Origin: PALSA-505 sp963699015
GTDB taxonomy: Bacteria; Actinomycetota; Actinomycetes; Streptosporangiales; Streptosporangiaceae
Reading direction: 5' to 3'
DNA length: 64,000 nt
Assembly (NCBI GenBank): GCA_963699015.1
Contig: CAVOSX010000008.1
Location: 868,001-932,000 of the forward strand
The position numbers and the translations under genes were made by a program. Shown here in pieces: positions 1 through 8,236 of the stretch. Each line of letters opens with the position of its first letter. The first letter of the stretch is position 1. The notes beneath the pieces are model-generated. The model ran no database searches, had not been told where the DNA came from, and worked only from the letters and a program-made list of their open reading frames with translations.

Positions 1-146
1 GCCTCGGCGTGCTGACGCGCGTGATGCGCGCAGAAGAACAGCTCTGTAGACCCAGGAAGCAGCACCCGGACATAAGCCCGGGCCCCGCAGCGGTCGCATA
101 CGTCCGCGGCGGTCAGCGGCTTGCTGGGGGCTATTGCTCCTGTCAA
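1..146 (-). CDS. DUF7455 small protein (3' end cut by window edge)
   Basis: The reverse strand reads TTG-ACA-GGA-GCA and continues as a small protein that runs off the window. The visible 48 residues contain LTAADVCDRCGARAYVRV followed by an FFCAHHAR block, so two cysteine pairs flank a short beta region, as in the DUF7455 family of actinobacteria. The TTG start is preceded by GAGGAG at a 5-6 base spacing. In Streptomyces a protein of this family lies between the principal sigma factor gene hrdB and parE; parE is the next gene here, so hrdB probably lies just outside the left edge (inference). No function is established. Confidence 0.8.
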   Translation of the reverse strand, partial: MTGAIAPSKPLTAADVCDRCGARAYVRVLLPGSTELFFCAHHARQHAE

Positions 147-620
147 CGTCGCTCCTCGCCTCGTGCCTCCGGCTTTGACATCCCGTCGGCGCCTGATCAG
201 TTGCTACCCGTTCCTCACTAGTACACAACGCGGGAACGGGCATCAGCCTTCCCGGCAGCGCGATGTACGCCACAAGCGAAACCGGCCCGCCGGCCCGTGC
301 CGGGCTGCCCGTCGGCCCGTACCGGGCCGCGCGTCGGCCCGTGCCGGGGCGCCCGTCGGCCTAGGCCAGGCGCCGTCAGCCCGTGGCGGGCCGCCTTCGC
401 GCGGGTCGGCCCGCCGTTGCGCAGGCCCGAGCCTGATCGCCGCGCCGCCGCCCCGCTGAGCGCTCCTGTCTCGACCACATGGCGGACGTTACCGCAGGTT
501 GCGGCGAAATAGCGAATTTGTCTGCCGGCGCGCCTGCGCACGCCACGGTGTGCGGAGGACTAGTCTGCGGTGTGTTCATCCGGGCGGCCTGCCGCCCGCC
601 CGCCGCCGGAGGAGTGCCTC
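147..620. other. Intergenic region between DUF7455 and parE, no gene seen
   Basis: This 474-base divergent region should hold the promoters of the DUF7455 gene and of parE. Translations through it are low-complexity Arg/Pro/Gly and are not credible proteins. It contains a 22-base tandem repeat block at 291-396. A TAGTCT hexamer at 561-566 is a possible -10 element for parE and would give a leader of roughly 48 bases; no convincing -35 element is visible. Confidence 0.55.
291..396. repeat. 22-bp tandem repeat, three good and two decayed copies
   Basis: Copies begin at 291, 313 and 335, each opening with CGGCCCGTRCCGGG. Decayed 20-base versions begin at 357 and 377. Each unit contains a small palindrome around CCCGTGCCGGG. 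The block lies in the non-coding parE upstream region. Confidence 0.75.
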
Positions 621-3600
621 GTGACCGCCCCCAGTGCTGTCAAACCCAGTGCTGCCCAACCCGGTGCTGCCAAACCCGGTGCCGCTGCCAAACCCGGTGC
701 CGCGCGCGCCGGTGGGCCGCCGTCCCGCGAGCCGCTGCCGGGTGACGGCTATACGGCCCGCCACCTGTCCGTGCTGGAGGGGCTGGACGCGGTGCGCAAG
801 CGGCCGGGCATGTACATCGGGTCCACCGACAGCCGCGGCCTGCTGCACTGCCTGTGGGAGATCATCGACAACTCCGTAGACGAGGCGCTGGGCGGCCACG
901 GCGCCCGGGTCGAGGTCATACTGCACGCCGACGGCTCGGCCGAGGTGCGCGACCAGGGCCGCGGCATACCCGTGGATGTCGAGCCCAAGACCGGGCTCAC
1001 CGGGGTGGAGCTGGTGATGACCCGGCTGCACGCCGGCGGCAAGTTCGGCGGCGGCTCCTACACCGCCTCCGGCGGCCTGCACGGCGTGGGCGCCTCGGTG
1101 GTCAACGCGCTGTCCGTCCGGTTCGACGTGGAGGTGGACCGGGAGGGTCACACCTGGGCGGCGAGCTTCCGCCGGGGCGTCCCCGGGGTGTTCGCCGGGC
1201 CGGGCCCTGGCGCTCGCTTCTCGCGGACTTCCGGGCTGCGCCAGGAGCGCCGCGTCGCGAAGCGGGTGACCGGCACCAGGAGCCGGTTCTGGCCGGACCC
1301 CCAGGTGTTCGTGCGCGATTCGGGGTTCACCTTCGACGCGCTCACCGAGCGTGCCCGGCAGACGGCCTACCTCGTTCCCGGGCTTGTCATCCGGATCCGG
1401 GACGAGAGCCGGCCGGACGGCGTTCCCGCCGAGGCTGAGTTTTCCTTCGACGGCGGCATCAGCGAATTCTGCGCGCACCTGGGCTCGGGCGAGCCGGTGA
1501 CCGAGGTGCTGCGGCTGAAGGGCGCGGGCCGGTTCACCGAGACCGTGCCGGTACTCGACGAGCAGGGCCACATGACCCCGGCGGACGTGGAACGCGAGCT
1601 GGCTGTGGATGTCGCCCTGCAGTGGGGCACCGGCTACGACACCACCTTCCGCTCGTTCGTCAACGTGATCGCCACCCCCAAGGGCGGCACCCACGTGGCC
1701 GGCTTCGAGCGCGCCCTGGTCCGCACGCTGAACGAGCAGCTGCGCGCCTCCCGGCTGCTGAGGAACGGCGATGAGCCGGTGATCAAGGAAGACGTGCTCG
1801 AGGGGCTGACCGCGGTCGTCGCCGTGCGGCTGCCCGAGCCGCAGTTCGAGGGGCAGACCAAGGAGGTGCTCGGCACCCCGGCCGCCTCCAGGATCGTGGC
1901 CCAGGTGGTCGCGGCGGAGCTGAAGTCCTACTTCGAGTCGCCTCCCCGCGGCGCCAAGGCGCAGGCCCGCGCGGTGCTGGACAAGATCGTGGCCGCGGCC
2001 CGCACGCGCATCTCCGCCCGCGAGCACCGCGAGAACCAGCGCCGCAAGTCCGCGCTGGCCAGCTCGGCGCTGCCGGCCAAGCTGGCCGACTGCCGGACCG
2101 CCGATGACCGCAGCGAGCTGTTCATCGTCGAGGGCGATTCCGCGCTGGGCACGGCCAAGCTGGCCAGGAACTCCGAGTTCCAGGCCCTGCTGCCGCTCCG
2201 CGGCAAGATCCTCAACGTGCAGAAGTCCTCGCTGGCCGACATGCTGAAAAACGCCGAGTGCGCCGCCATCATCCAGGTGATCGGGGCAGGCTCCGGCGCG
2301 GCGTTCGATCTCGACTCAGCCCGCTACCAGCGCGCCATCCTGATGTCAGTGGCGCCGGACGAACCGGTGCTGCTCACAGATCAGGATGACCGTTTCGTGC
2401 TGCGGGCGATAGGTCCGGCCATCGACGGCCAGATCGGCACTTCATCGGCGGGTGAGCTCGCAGGCGCCGTAAGCGTCGATCTGGAGGCGCGGGAGACGCG
2501 GCTGAGCCCGGTCAAGCAGTTCATCCGCCACCGCCACCGTGGTCAGATGTACCGGGTCACCACTGCCTACGGCCGCTCGGTGACGGTGACTGGCGGCCAC
2601 AGCGTCTTCACCTACCAAGACGGCGAGATCGCCCTCCGGCCCGCCGGCGAACTCGCGGTCGGTGACATCGTGGTTGCGCCGCGCCGGATCCCGCGGCCCG
2701 CTCCTCAGCAGGAGATCGACCTTGCGCTGGTGCTCAAGCGCGCCGGCCAGGACCGTAGTCTGCGTATCGAGGGCGAGGCGGTGCGGCGGCTGATGACCGA
2801 CCGGATCGCTGCGAGGCAGCCGGTGGCCCTCCGCCGCGGCGAGCTCGACGAGCCGTGGCCGCCCGCAGCTGAGGAAGTCCCGCCACACGTGGCGCAGTGG
2901 GCGGAAAGGCCTTCGCCGAACGAGCGCTACCGGGCTACTTCGCCCGCTGTGTGGCTTTCGGATCTGACAGAACAGGACCTCGACTGGCTCGCGCGGCAAG
3001 CCGGCGCCCGGGATCTGGTGATCTACCCTCGCGCGCACCGTGCGCGGGCCGTGCCACGGTACCTGCCCGTCAGCCTGGATCTGTGCTACCTGCTCGGCTG
3101 GTACCTGGCCGGGGGCTCACTGTCGAGTCACGGCTCGCGCCTCAACTTCTCCCTCGGAGCCGATGACGACCGCTATATCCCGGGACTCAGCGATGCCATC
3201 GCCGCGGTGACTGGCCTGCGGCCCGTCGTGGCCCACCTGAAGGGCCGCCCAGCCGTCCGGCATCTGTACGTCCACGCGCCAGTCTTGGCCCGGCTGGTCT
3301 GCGCGATAGGCATGAGCGGAACAGCGACGCAAAAGCAGCTGCCCGACCTGATGCTCAACGTCGGCGAGAATCATCAGCTCGCTTTCCTGGAGGGTTACTT
3401 CCTCGGGGACGGCACGAAGGCTCCCACCGGAAGGCGCATCACCCTGGCCACGTCCTCGCCTGACCTGGCGAACGGCCTCATCTACCTGCTCTCACAGCTC
3501 GGCGTGATGGCAGGCAGGCACGAGCGACCCGGCGGAACCTTCCGGATCCGCGGGCGGGACGTTCATACGCAGCGGAGTTACACGGTCACGATTACCGCGA

Positions 3601-4289
3601 AGGAGGACTTGTCACGACTTCGCCGCCTGTGGCGTCAGACCCGTTGTGCGGACGCATATGACGCGCACATCGCGACCAAGCGCGCGACAAGGCGCTACAC
3701 GAGGATTTCCGAGTCGCTGGCCGGCCTGCCCATACGCAAGATCGAAGTCTTGGACTACGACGGCGACGTGTATGACCTCTCGGTCCCCGACGACGAGAAT
3801 TTCATCTCAGGGACAGGCGGGCTTCTGACGCACAACACCGACGCGGACGTGGACGGCGCGCACATCCGGTGCCTGCTGCTCACGCTCTTCTACCGTTACC
3901 TGCGCCCGATGCTGGACGCGGGCCGGGTGTTCGCCGCCGTGCCGCCGCTGCACCGGATCGAGCTGTCCGGCACGCGGAAGGGCCAGCCGAAGTACCGCTA
4001 CACCTACTCCGACCCCGAGCTCACCCGCACCCTGCTGGAGCTCGAGCGCCGCGGGCGCCGCTGGAAGGAGCCGGTGCAGCGGTACAAGGGCCTCGGTGAG
4101 ATGGACGCGGCCCAGCTGGCCGAGACCACCATGGATCCGCGGCACCGGACCCTGCGCCGGATCAGGATCGAGGACGCCGCCGCGGCGGCGGACGTGTTCG
4201 GCCTGCTCATGGGCAGCGACGTCGGGCCGCGCCGGGACTTCATCGTCGGCGGCGCCGCCGAGCTGGACCTGGCCCGGATCGACGCCTAG
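621..4289 (+). CDS. parE: DNA topoisomerase IV subunit B (ParE) with in-frame intein
   Basis: This is the ATPase subunit of a type IIA topoisomerase; with ParC (14302-16884) it should decatenate and relax DNA. The GTG start at 621 has GGAGGAG six bases upstream and is preferred to an in-frame GTG at 570. Residues 1-40 are an Ala/Pro/Lys/Gly repeat tail. The GHKL ATPase domain follows (VRKRPGMYIGS, IDNSVDEALGG), then the transducer and the TOPRIM domain (EGDSALGTAK). The reading frame is 1222 codons; removing the 497-residue intein at residues 576-1072 leaves 725 residues, close to the family length. The junction is directly before the magnesium-binding TDADVDG motif, so function requires splicing. 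ParE rather than GyrB is inferred from the paired parC and the Streptomyces-like context. Confidence 0.93.
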   Translation: MTAPSAVKPSAAQPGAAKPGAAAKPGAARAGGPPSREPLPGDGYTARHLSVLEGLDAVRKRPGMYIGSTDSRGLLHCLWEIIDNSVDEALGGHGARVEVILHADGSAEVRDQGRGIPVDVEPKTGLTGVELVMTRLHAGGKFGGGSYTASGGLHGVGASVVNALSVRFDVEVDREGHTWAASFRRGVPGVFAGPGPGARFSRTSGLRQERRVAKRVTGTRSRFWPDPQVFVRDSGFTFDALTERARQTAYLVPGLVIRIRDESRPDGVPAEAEFSFDGGISEFCAHLGSGEPVTEVLRLKGAGRFTETVPVLDEQGHMTPADVERELAVDVALQWGTGYDTTFRSFVNVIATPKGGTHVAGFERALVRTLNEQLRASRLLRNGDEPVIKEDVLEGLTAVVAVRLPEPQFEGQTKEVLGTPAASRIVAQVVAAELKSYFESPPRGAKAQARAVLDKIVAAARTRISAREHRENQRRKSALASSALPAKLADCRTADDRSELFIVEGDSALGTAKLARNSEFQALLPLRGKILNVQKSSLADMLKNAECAAIIQVIGAGSGAAFDLDSARYQRAILMSVAPDEPVLLTDQDDRFVLRAIGPAIDGQIGTSSAGELAGAVSVDLEARETRLSPVKQFIRHRHRGQMYRVTTAYGRSVTVTGGHSVFTYQDGEIALRPAGELAVGDIVVAPRRIPRPAPQQEIDLALVLKRAGQDRSLRIEGEAVRRLMTDRIAARQPVALRRGELDEPWPPAAEEVPPHVAQWAERPSPNERYRATSPAVWLSDLTEQDLDWLARQAGARDLVIYPRAHRARAVPRYLPVSLDLCYLLGWYLAGGSLSSHGSRLNFSLGADDDRYIPGLSDAIAAVTGLRPVVAHLKGRPAVRHLYVHAPVLARLVCAIGMSGTATQKQLPDLMLNVGENHQLAFLEGYFLGDGTKAPTGRRITLATSSPDLANGLIYLLSQLGVMAGRHERPGGTFRIRGRDVHTQRSYTVTITAKEDLSRLRRLWRQTRCADAYDAHIATKRATRRYTRISESLAGLPIRKIEVLDYDGDVYDLSVPDDENFISGTGGLLTHNTDADVDGAHIRCLLLTLFYRYLRPMLDAGRVFAAVPPLHRIELSGTRKGQPKYRYTYSDPELTRTLLELERRGRRWKEPVQRYKGLGEMDAAQLAETTMDPRHRTLRRIRIEDAAAAADVFGLLMGSDVGPRRDFIVGGAAELDLARIDA
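2346..3836 (+). mobile_element. Intein with LAGLIDADG homing endonuclease in ParE
   Basis: The insertion splits YQRAILM from TDADVDG. Residue 1 of the intein is Ser (SVAPDEPVLL), the last two are His-Asn, and the first C-extein residue is Thr. Splicing block B is visible as TGGHSVFTY and block F as VYDLSVPDDENFISG. The central part carries two dodecapeptide motifs, LLGWYLAGG and LEGYFLGDG, typical of a DOD homing endonuclease. The length of 497 residues fits a full intein rather than a mini-intein. Splice borders are exact because the extein sequence is strongly conserved across GyrB/ParE proteins. Splicing activity itself is inferred. Confidence 0.93.
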
Positions 4290-4348
4290 TTTCCTTCCGA
4301 ACGGCTCCGCCGAGAACGCCCGCCCTCCTGGCTGCCGCTCCTTCCCGC

Positions 4349-4375
4349 ACCCCGAGCACGGAGTCGATGCGGGGT
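4349..4375. terminator. Possible bidirectional hairpin between parE and the sensor kinase
   Basis: ACCCCG (4349-4354) and CGGGGT (4370-4375) can pair around a 15-base loop in the short gap between the converging genes. The stem is only six base pairs and no U tract follows, so this is weak. Confidence 0.22.
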
Positions 4376-4382
4376 TTGCTGT

Positions 4383-6038
4383 TCACCGGACACGGTCGAT
4401 GGCGGGTTCGCTGTCCATGGCAGGCTCCGAGTGCTCAGAGCCGGGCCGGGGTTGGGCGGAGGCGGGGAGGGTGAGCGTGACGACGAGGCCGCGGGGGTGG
4501 TTGGGGGCGGCCGTGGCGGTGCCGTGGTGGGCGGCGGCAGTGGCAGACACGATGGCCAGGCCGAGTCCCGAACCAGGGCGGGGTGAGGGCGCGCTGGCGC
4601 GGTAGAACCGGTCGAAGATGCTGGCGAGCTGGTCGCCGGGGACGCCGGGGCCGTCGTCGCTGACCTCGATGGTGACGGTGCCGTCGCGGCGGGCGCCGGT
4701 CAGGCTGGCGGTAGTGCCGGGTGGGGTGTGCGCGGCCACGTTGGCCAGCAGGTTGTCGATCGCCCGGCGCAGCAGCTCCTCGTCGCCGCAGGTCGCCAGC
4801 CCGGGGTCGATGCGGGCCTGCCATGACCGCTCGGGGTAAGCGGTGCGGGCGCGCTCGGCGCATTCGCGAGCCAGGGTGGTCAGGTCGATGGGGTCGTCCT
4901 GCCGCTCGGGGTGCTGGTCGAGGCGGGCCAGCCGGAGCATGTCGTCGAGCAGGCCGCTCATCCGGCGGGCCTCGGCGGTGATGCGCCGCATCGCCTCGTC
5001 CACCTGCGCGCGCTGGCGGAGGGCGCCCTGCTGGTAGAGCTCGGCGTTGGCGCGCAGCGAGGCCAGCGGGGTGCGCAGCTCGTGGCTGGCGTCGGCGAAG
5101 AACCGGTTGGTGGCCTGCTGGCTGGCCTCGCGCTCGGCAATGAAGTCCTCGATCCGGCCGAGCATCCCGTTGAGCGCGCGACCCAGCCGGCCGACCTCGG
5201 TACGGGCGTCCTGCGGGCTGACCCGCTCGGTCAGGTCACCGGCAGTTATCTTGTCGGCCTTCCCGGCCATGGTCTCGACCGGGCGCAGGCCGCGCCGCAT
5301 GATCCAGGCCGCGCCGCCGGCCGCGAGCAGCCCTGCGATCGCCGAGCCGATGATCAGGATCAGCTCCAGCTGGCCGACCGTCTTGTTGACCCCGTCGAGG
5401 CTGGTCGTGGCGACGAGGACCCCGCCGCCTGGATACGGCGCGGCCATCCGCCGCAGCTGGCCTTGCCCGGGCGGGCCGGGCACAGTCTCGGCATGGTAGA
5501 TAGCCCTCAGCCCTGAGACGATCCCCGGGGGCACGCTGAGGCTGGCGTTGTGTATCGTGCGTCCCGGGATCGAGACGTGAGGGTTCACTGCCTTGACCCG
5601 CGCGCCTATTACGAGCGCGACCCCGAACTGCTGCAGAAGCGGCACCTGCAGCGCTATTACCCGCGGAAAAGGTGGGCCTGCGGGACGGGCGTGCCTCACG
5701 AAGTACTGCTGCCTGGCCTGCTTGTTCGCCGGCGTTCGCCGCCCCGGCGGCACGTGGGGGGCGAACCGCCCGGGAGCGGGACCCGGCGCCACCTTCGCGT
5801 GCTGGTACACGGAAAGGACTTCCCGCAGCTGCGAGTCGGTCCGGCCGACCAGGTAGCCGCGCAGCGCGGTGACCGCCGCGATGTCGAAGCCCACCAGCGC
5901 GATCAGCGTGACCGCCAGCACGCCGGCCAGCACACGGGTGCGCAGCCGGGCCCGGCGGACCCGGGCGCGGGCCCGCCGGAACAACACGATCATGTGGCCC
6001 AGCCCTCTTCGGACCCGGCGGGTCCAGCTAGCCGGCAT
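4383..6038 (-). CDS. Sensor histidine kinase, HAMP type
   Basis: Partner kinase of the response regulator that precedes it; the two overlap by 11 bases. The ATG at 6038 is preferred because GGAGG lies five bases upstream; another ATG is at 6056. The 551-residue protein has a basic N-terminus, a membrane segment near residues 38-58, an extracytoplasmic sensor of about 160 residues with no recognised fold, a second membrane segment near 226-247, and a HAMP linker. The phosphoacceptor is His319 in FFADASHELRTPLASL. The ATPase core has an N box (NLLANVAAHTPPG), DDGPGVP and GSGLGLAI. Location at the head of the envelope cluster suggests that it senses a cell-surface signal (inference). Confidence 0.92.
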   Translation of the reverse strand: MPASWTRRVRRGLGHMIVLFRRARARVRRARLRTRVLAGVLAVTLIALVGFDIAAVTALRGYLVGRTDSQLREVLSVYQHAKVAPGPAPGRFAPHVPPGRRTPANKQARQQYFVRHARPAGPPFPRVIALQVPLLQQFGVALVIGARVKAVNPHVSIPGRTIHNASLSVPPGIVSGLRAIYHAETVPGPPGQGQLRRMAAPYPGGGVLVATTSLDGVNKTVGQLELILIIGSAIAGLLAAGGAAWIMRRGLRPVETMAGKADKITAGDLTERVSPQDARTEVGRLGRALNGMLGRIEDFIAEREASQQATNRFFADASHELRTPLASLRANAELYQQGALRQRAQVDEAMRRITAEARRMSGLLDDMLRLARLDQHPERQDDPIDLTTLARECAERARTAYPERSWQARIDPGLATCGDEELLRRAIDNLLANVAAHTPPGTTASLTGARRDGTVTIEVSDDGPGVPGDQLASIFDRFYRASAPSPRPGSGLGLAIVSATAAAHHGTATAAPNHPRGLVVTLTLPASAQPRPGSEHSEPAMDSEPAIDRVR

Positions 6039-6804
6039 CTCCGCCTCCCGGGTCATGGCCGATCTCGCTGCCGAAGCCCCCGCGCCCGGCCGGGACGCGG
6101 GGGAGCCGGAGGCTATAGCCGACGCCGCGCTGGGTGTGGATGACGTCGGGGCCGAGCGCGGCCAGCTTGCGGCGCAGGTAGGCGATGTAGGTCGCCACGA
6201 CCGTGCTGGACCCGCCGAAGTCGTAGTCCCACACATAGGCCAGCAGCTGCGCCCGGGTGAGCACCCGGCCCGGGTTGAGCATCAGGTAGCGCAGCAGCCG
6301 GAACTCGGTCGGCGACAGGTCGATCAGGTGACCGGACCGGCGGACCTCGTAGGAGTCCTGGTCCATCTCGATGTCGGCGAACGTGAGCACCGGGCCGTCC
6401 GTGCTGGCCCGGGTGCGGCGCAGCACGCTGCGGATCCGGGCCGCCAGCTCCTCCAGACCGAACGGCTTGGTCAGGTAGTCGTCGCCGCCCAGGGTCAGCC
6501 CGGTCACCTTGTCCGCCTGGGTGTCCCGGGCGGTCAGGAAGATCACCGGAATCCGGCTGCCGTCCGCGCGTAGCCGCCGCACCACCTCGAAGCCGTCGGT
6601 GTCGGGCAGCATCACGTCCAGCACCACCAGGTCGAACCGGCCGTTGCGAGCCAGCCGCAGCGCCTCGGTCCCGGTCTCCGCGGCGGTCACCTCGAAGCCG
6701 AGGAACCGCAGCGAGGCCGCCACCGCGTCGCGCAGGAACGGCTCATCGTCGACCACCAGCAGCTGCCCCTGGTCAGCGGGCAGCCTGGCCGCCGCCTCAC
6801 TCAT
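6028..6804 (-). CDS. OmpR/PhoB-family response regulator
   Basis: DNA-binding regulator of 258 residues. The ATG at 6804 has GAGGAGG six bases upstream and is favoured over an upstream start. The receiver domain shows the acidic pair Asp19-Asp20, phosphoacceptor Asp63 (VVLDVMLPDTDG), Thr91 and Lys113. The C-terminal winged helix contains LIDLSPTEFRLLRYLM and the wing region near GVGYSLR. A copy of the 19-bp direct-repeat operator found in front of the hydrolase and both lipoproteins lies 64 bases upstream of this start on the same strand. I infer that this regulator controls its own operon and those three genes. Confidence 0.93.
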   Translation of the reverse strand: MSEAAARLPADQGQLLVVDDEPFLRDAVAASLRFLGFEVTAAETGTEALRLARNGRFDLVVLDVMLPDTDGFEVVRRLRADGSRIPVIFLTARDTQADKVTGLTLGGDDYLTKPFGLEELAARIRSVLRRTRASTDGPVLTFADIEMDQDSYEVRRSGHLIDLSPTEFRLLRYLMLNPGRVLTRAQLLAYVWDYDFGGSSTVVATYIAYLRRKLAALGPDVIHTQRGVGYSLRLPRVPAGRGGFGSEIGHDPGGGDAG

Positions 6805-6867
6805 ACCTGGCCTCCTCGCCCACACCGCTATCGGACCACGCTAACCCCCACGCCAGGTGTTATTCAT

Positions 6868-6886
6868 ATGCGAGTTTCGTGTGAAC
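6868..6886 (-). promoter_or_regulatory. OmpR-type operator copy upstream of the response regulator
   Basis: Read on the minus strand the site is GTTCACACGAAACTCGCAT, 16 of 19 matches to the copy at 8833-8851. The half-sites are 11 bp apart, the usual arrangement for OmpR-family direct-repeat binding. It lies 64 bases before the regulator start, fitting autoregulation. Confidence 0.6.
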
Positions 6887-6958
6887 GCCCGCCTGCTGCG
6901 CGTCCGCGCGCTCAAACGCGATCCGTGCCGCGCGGTCACGGCCGCCGGCCGCGCGAGA

Positions 6959-6977
6959 CGTCGCACTGAACTCACAC
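6959..6977 (+). promoter_or_regulatory. OmpR-type operator copy upstream of the serine hydrolase
   Basis: CGTCGCACTGAACTCACAC, 15 of 19 matches to the copy at 8833-8851. Similarity to the two downstream copies continues for about 50 bases beyond the site, through CTGATC and GCCGAGGNTGGT blocks, which suggests that the whole promoter was duplicated. Confidence 0.6.
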
Positions 6978-7138
6978 GCGATCCGCGCAGCGATCTGATC
7001 TCCACTGCCGAGGCTGGTTCCTGGCAGCCGCCTGGCCGCCCTGATCTCGACAGCTGCTGCCGGGCCGGCGATGCCCGCAGGAGCTGTTCGCCGTCGTTGG
7101 GGGTCCCGGCCGGGTTCAGCGCGACGGAGGGCTCTTTC

Positions 7139-8194
7139 ATGCGTGCACAAGCCGCGCGGCGGCGGGCGAGGATGGTGACCGCGGTCGTTTCCCTGGCGGC
7201 CTGCACAGTGGCACTGGCTGGAGCCGGCGGGTGGCGGGCGCTGGGCAGCCCCGGCCTGCCAGGCGCCCGCCGTGCCGGCGGTACAGGTCGTGGCGCTGCG
7301 AGCCGGGCCCCTGCCACCCGCCCTGGCACGGCTTCCGCCGCCCCCGCTGCGCCCCCACCGCGGCATTGCACGGCCGGGGCCGGCAGCCCGGATGCACGGC
7401 TGGCTGCGGCGCTCGCCCGGGTGCTGCGCCGCCACCAGGGCATTCTCGCGGTCGGAGTGTCCGACCCGGCGTCCGGGCTCACAGCGATTTACTATCCACA
7501 CCGCAGGTTCGACACCGCCAGCATCGTCAAGGCCGACATCCTCGCGGTCCTGCTGATCCAGCACCGGCAGACCCGTAGCCCGCTGAGCGAGGGCGAGCGG
7601 GAGCTTGCCACCCAGATGATCGAGGACAGCGACAACGACGCGGCGACCGCGTTGTGGGATGCCGTCGGCGGGACGATGGGCATGGAAGCCGGGAACGCGG
7701 CCCTGGGGCTGCACGGCATCCGCCCCGGGGCGGACGGTTACTGGGGGCTGACCACCACCACAGTCTCCGGCGAGCTGGGCCTGCTGTCGGACCTGACCTC
7801 CGCCCGCTCGCCGCTTCCGGCCGCCGCCCGCCGTTACGAGCTGAACCTGATGCGCCACGTCGAGCCCGCCCAGGCCTGGGGCATCACCGCGGCGGCCAGT
7901 CCGCACACCCGGCCCGCGGTCAAGAACGGCTGGCTGCCTCTGGGCCCCGGCGGACAGTGGGTGATCAACAGCATCGGCGTGATCCGCCACGCCGGACGGC
8001 GGCTTCACATCGCCGTCCTGTCCAGCGGCCAGCCGGCTGAGGCCGCCGGCATCCGCCAGGCCCAGGCCGCCGCCCGTGCCGCTGCCGCCGCGATCAGCAT
8101 CCCGGCCGCGGGCCGATCTCGGACCCGCTGTGCGGTTCACACCGAACTCGCACGCGACTTCCGCGGCGGCGGCCTTTATTCCCGCTGCCGATGA
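7139..8194 (+). CDS. Secreted or membrane-anchored SxxK serine hydrolase (class A beta-lactamase-like)
   Basis: A 351-residue exported protein with the penicillin-recognising fold. The ATG at 7139 has GGAGG eight bases upstream and opens directly into a signal or anchor segment (residues 12-30), followed by an Ala/Pro/Gly-rich linker to about residue 80. The catalytic motifs are Ser128-x-x-Lys131 (TASIVK), Ser164-Asp165-Asn166 and Lys262-Asn-Gly in place of the usual KTG. The omega-loop glutamate of true class A beta-lactamases is not evident, so a peptidoglycan-related esterase or carboxypeptidase role is equally possible. The last 20 residues are read through the promoter repeat of the next gene (8135-8153). 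Confidence 0.82.
   Translation: MRAQAARRRARMVTAVVSLAACTVALAGAGGWRALGSPGLPGARRAGGTGRGAASRAPATRPGTASAAPAAPPPRHCTAGAGSPDARLAAALARVLRRHQGILAVGVSDPASGLTAIYYPHRRFDTASIVKADILAVLLIQHRQTRSPLSEGERELATQMIEDSDNDAATALWDAVGGTMGMEAGNAALGLHGIRPGADGYWGLTTTTVSGELGLLSDLTSARSPLPAAARRYELNLMRHVEPAQAWGITAAASPHTRPAVKNGWLPLGPGGQWVINSIGVIRHAGRRLHIAVLSSGQPAEAAGIRQAQAAARAAAAAISIPAAGRSRTRCAVHTELARDFRGGGLYSRCR
8135..8153 (+). promoter_or_regulatory. OmpR-type operator copy upstream of lipoprotein 1
   Basis: GTTCACACCGAACTCGCAC, differing from the copy at 8833-8851 at one base. It lies inside the last codons of the hydrolase gene and 83 bases before the lipoprotein start. Confidence 0.62.
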
Positions 8195-8236
8195 TGGTGC
8201 CCGGCCGATCGCGGCAGCGGGCAGAAGGGATGCACG

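Larger units (their letters stand above)
6805..7138. other. Divergent promoter region between regulator and serine hydrolase
   Basis: This 334-base stretch holds no gene. It contains one operator copy facing the response regulator (6868-6886), one facing the hydrolase (6959-6977), and a decayed additional half-site around 6910-6928 (GCTCAAACGCGATCCGTGC) that resembles the sequence just after the second copy. Confidence 0.55.

Noticed and set aside
121..541. Short open frames in the parE upstream region on both strands
   Set aside because: They translate the 22-bp repeats into Arg/Pro/Gly runs and lack ribosome sites.
576..2027. 483-codon open frame antisense to parE
   Set aside because: Low-complexity translation opposite a well-supported ATPase domain.
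2346..3836. Intein segment as an ordinary ParE domain insertion
   Set aside because: Splicing blocks B and F, terminal His-Asn, +1 Thr and two LAGLIDADG motifs are all present at a precise break in a conserved motif.
7139..8194. True class A beta-lactamase (antibiotic resistance gene)
   Set aside because: SxxK and SDN are present, but KTG is KNG and the omega-loop glutamate motif is not evident, so resistance is not claimed.
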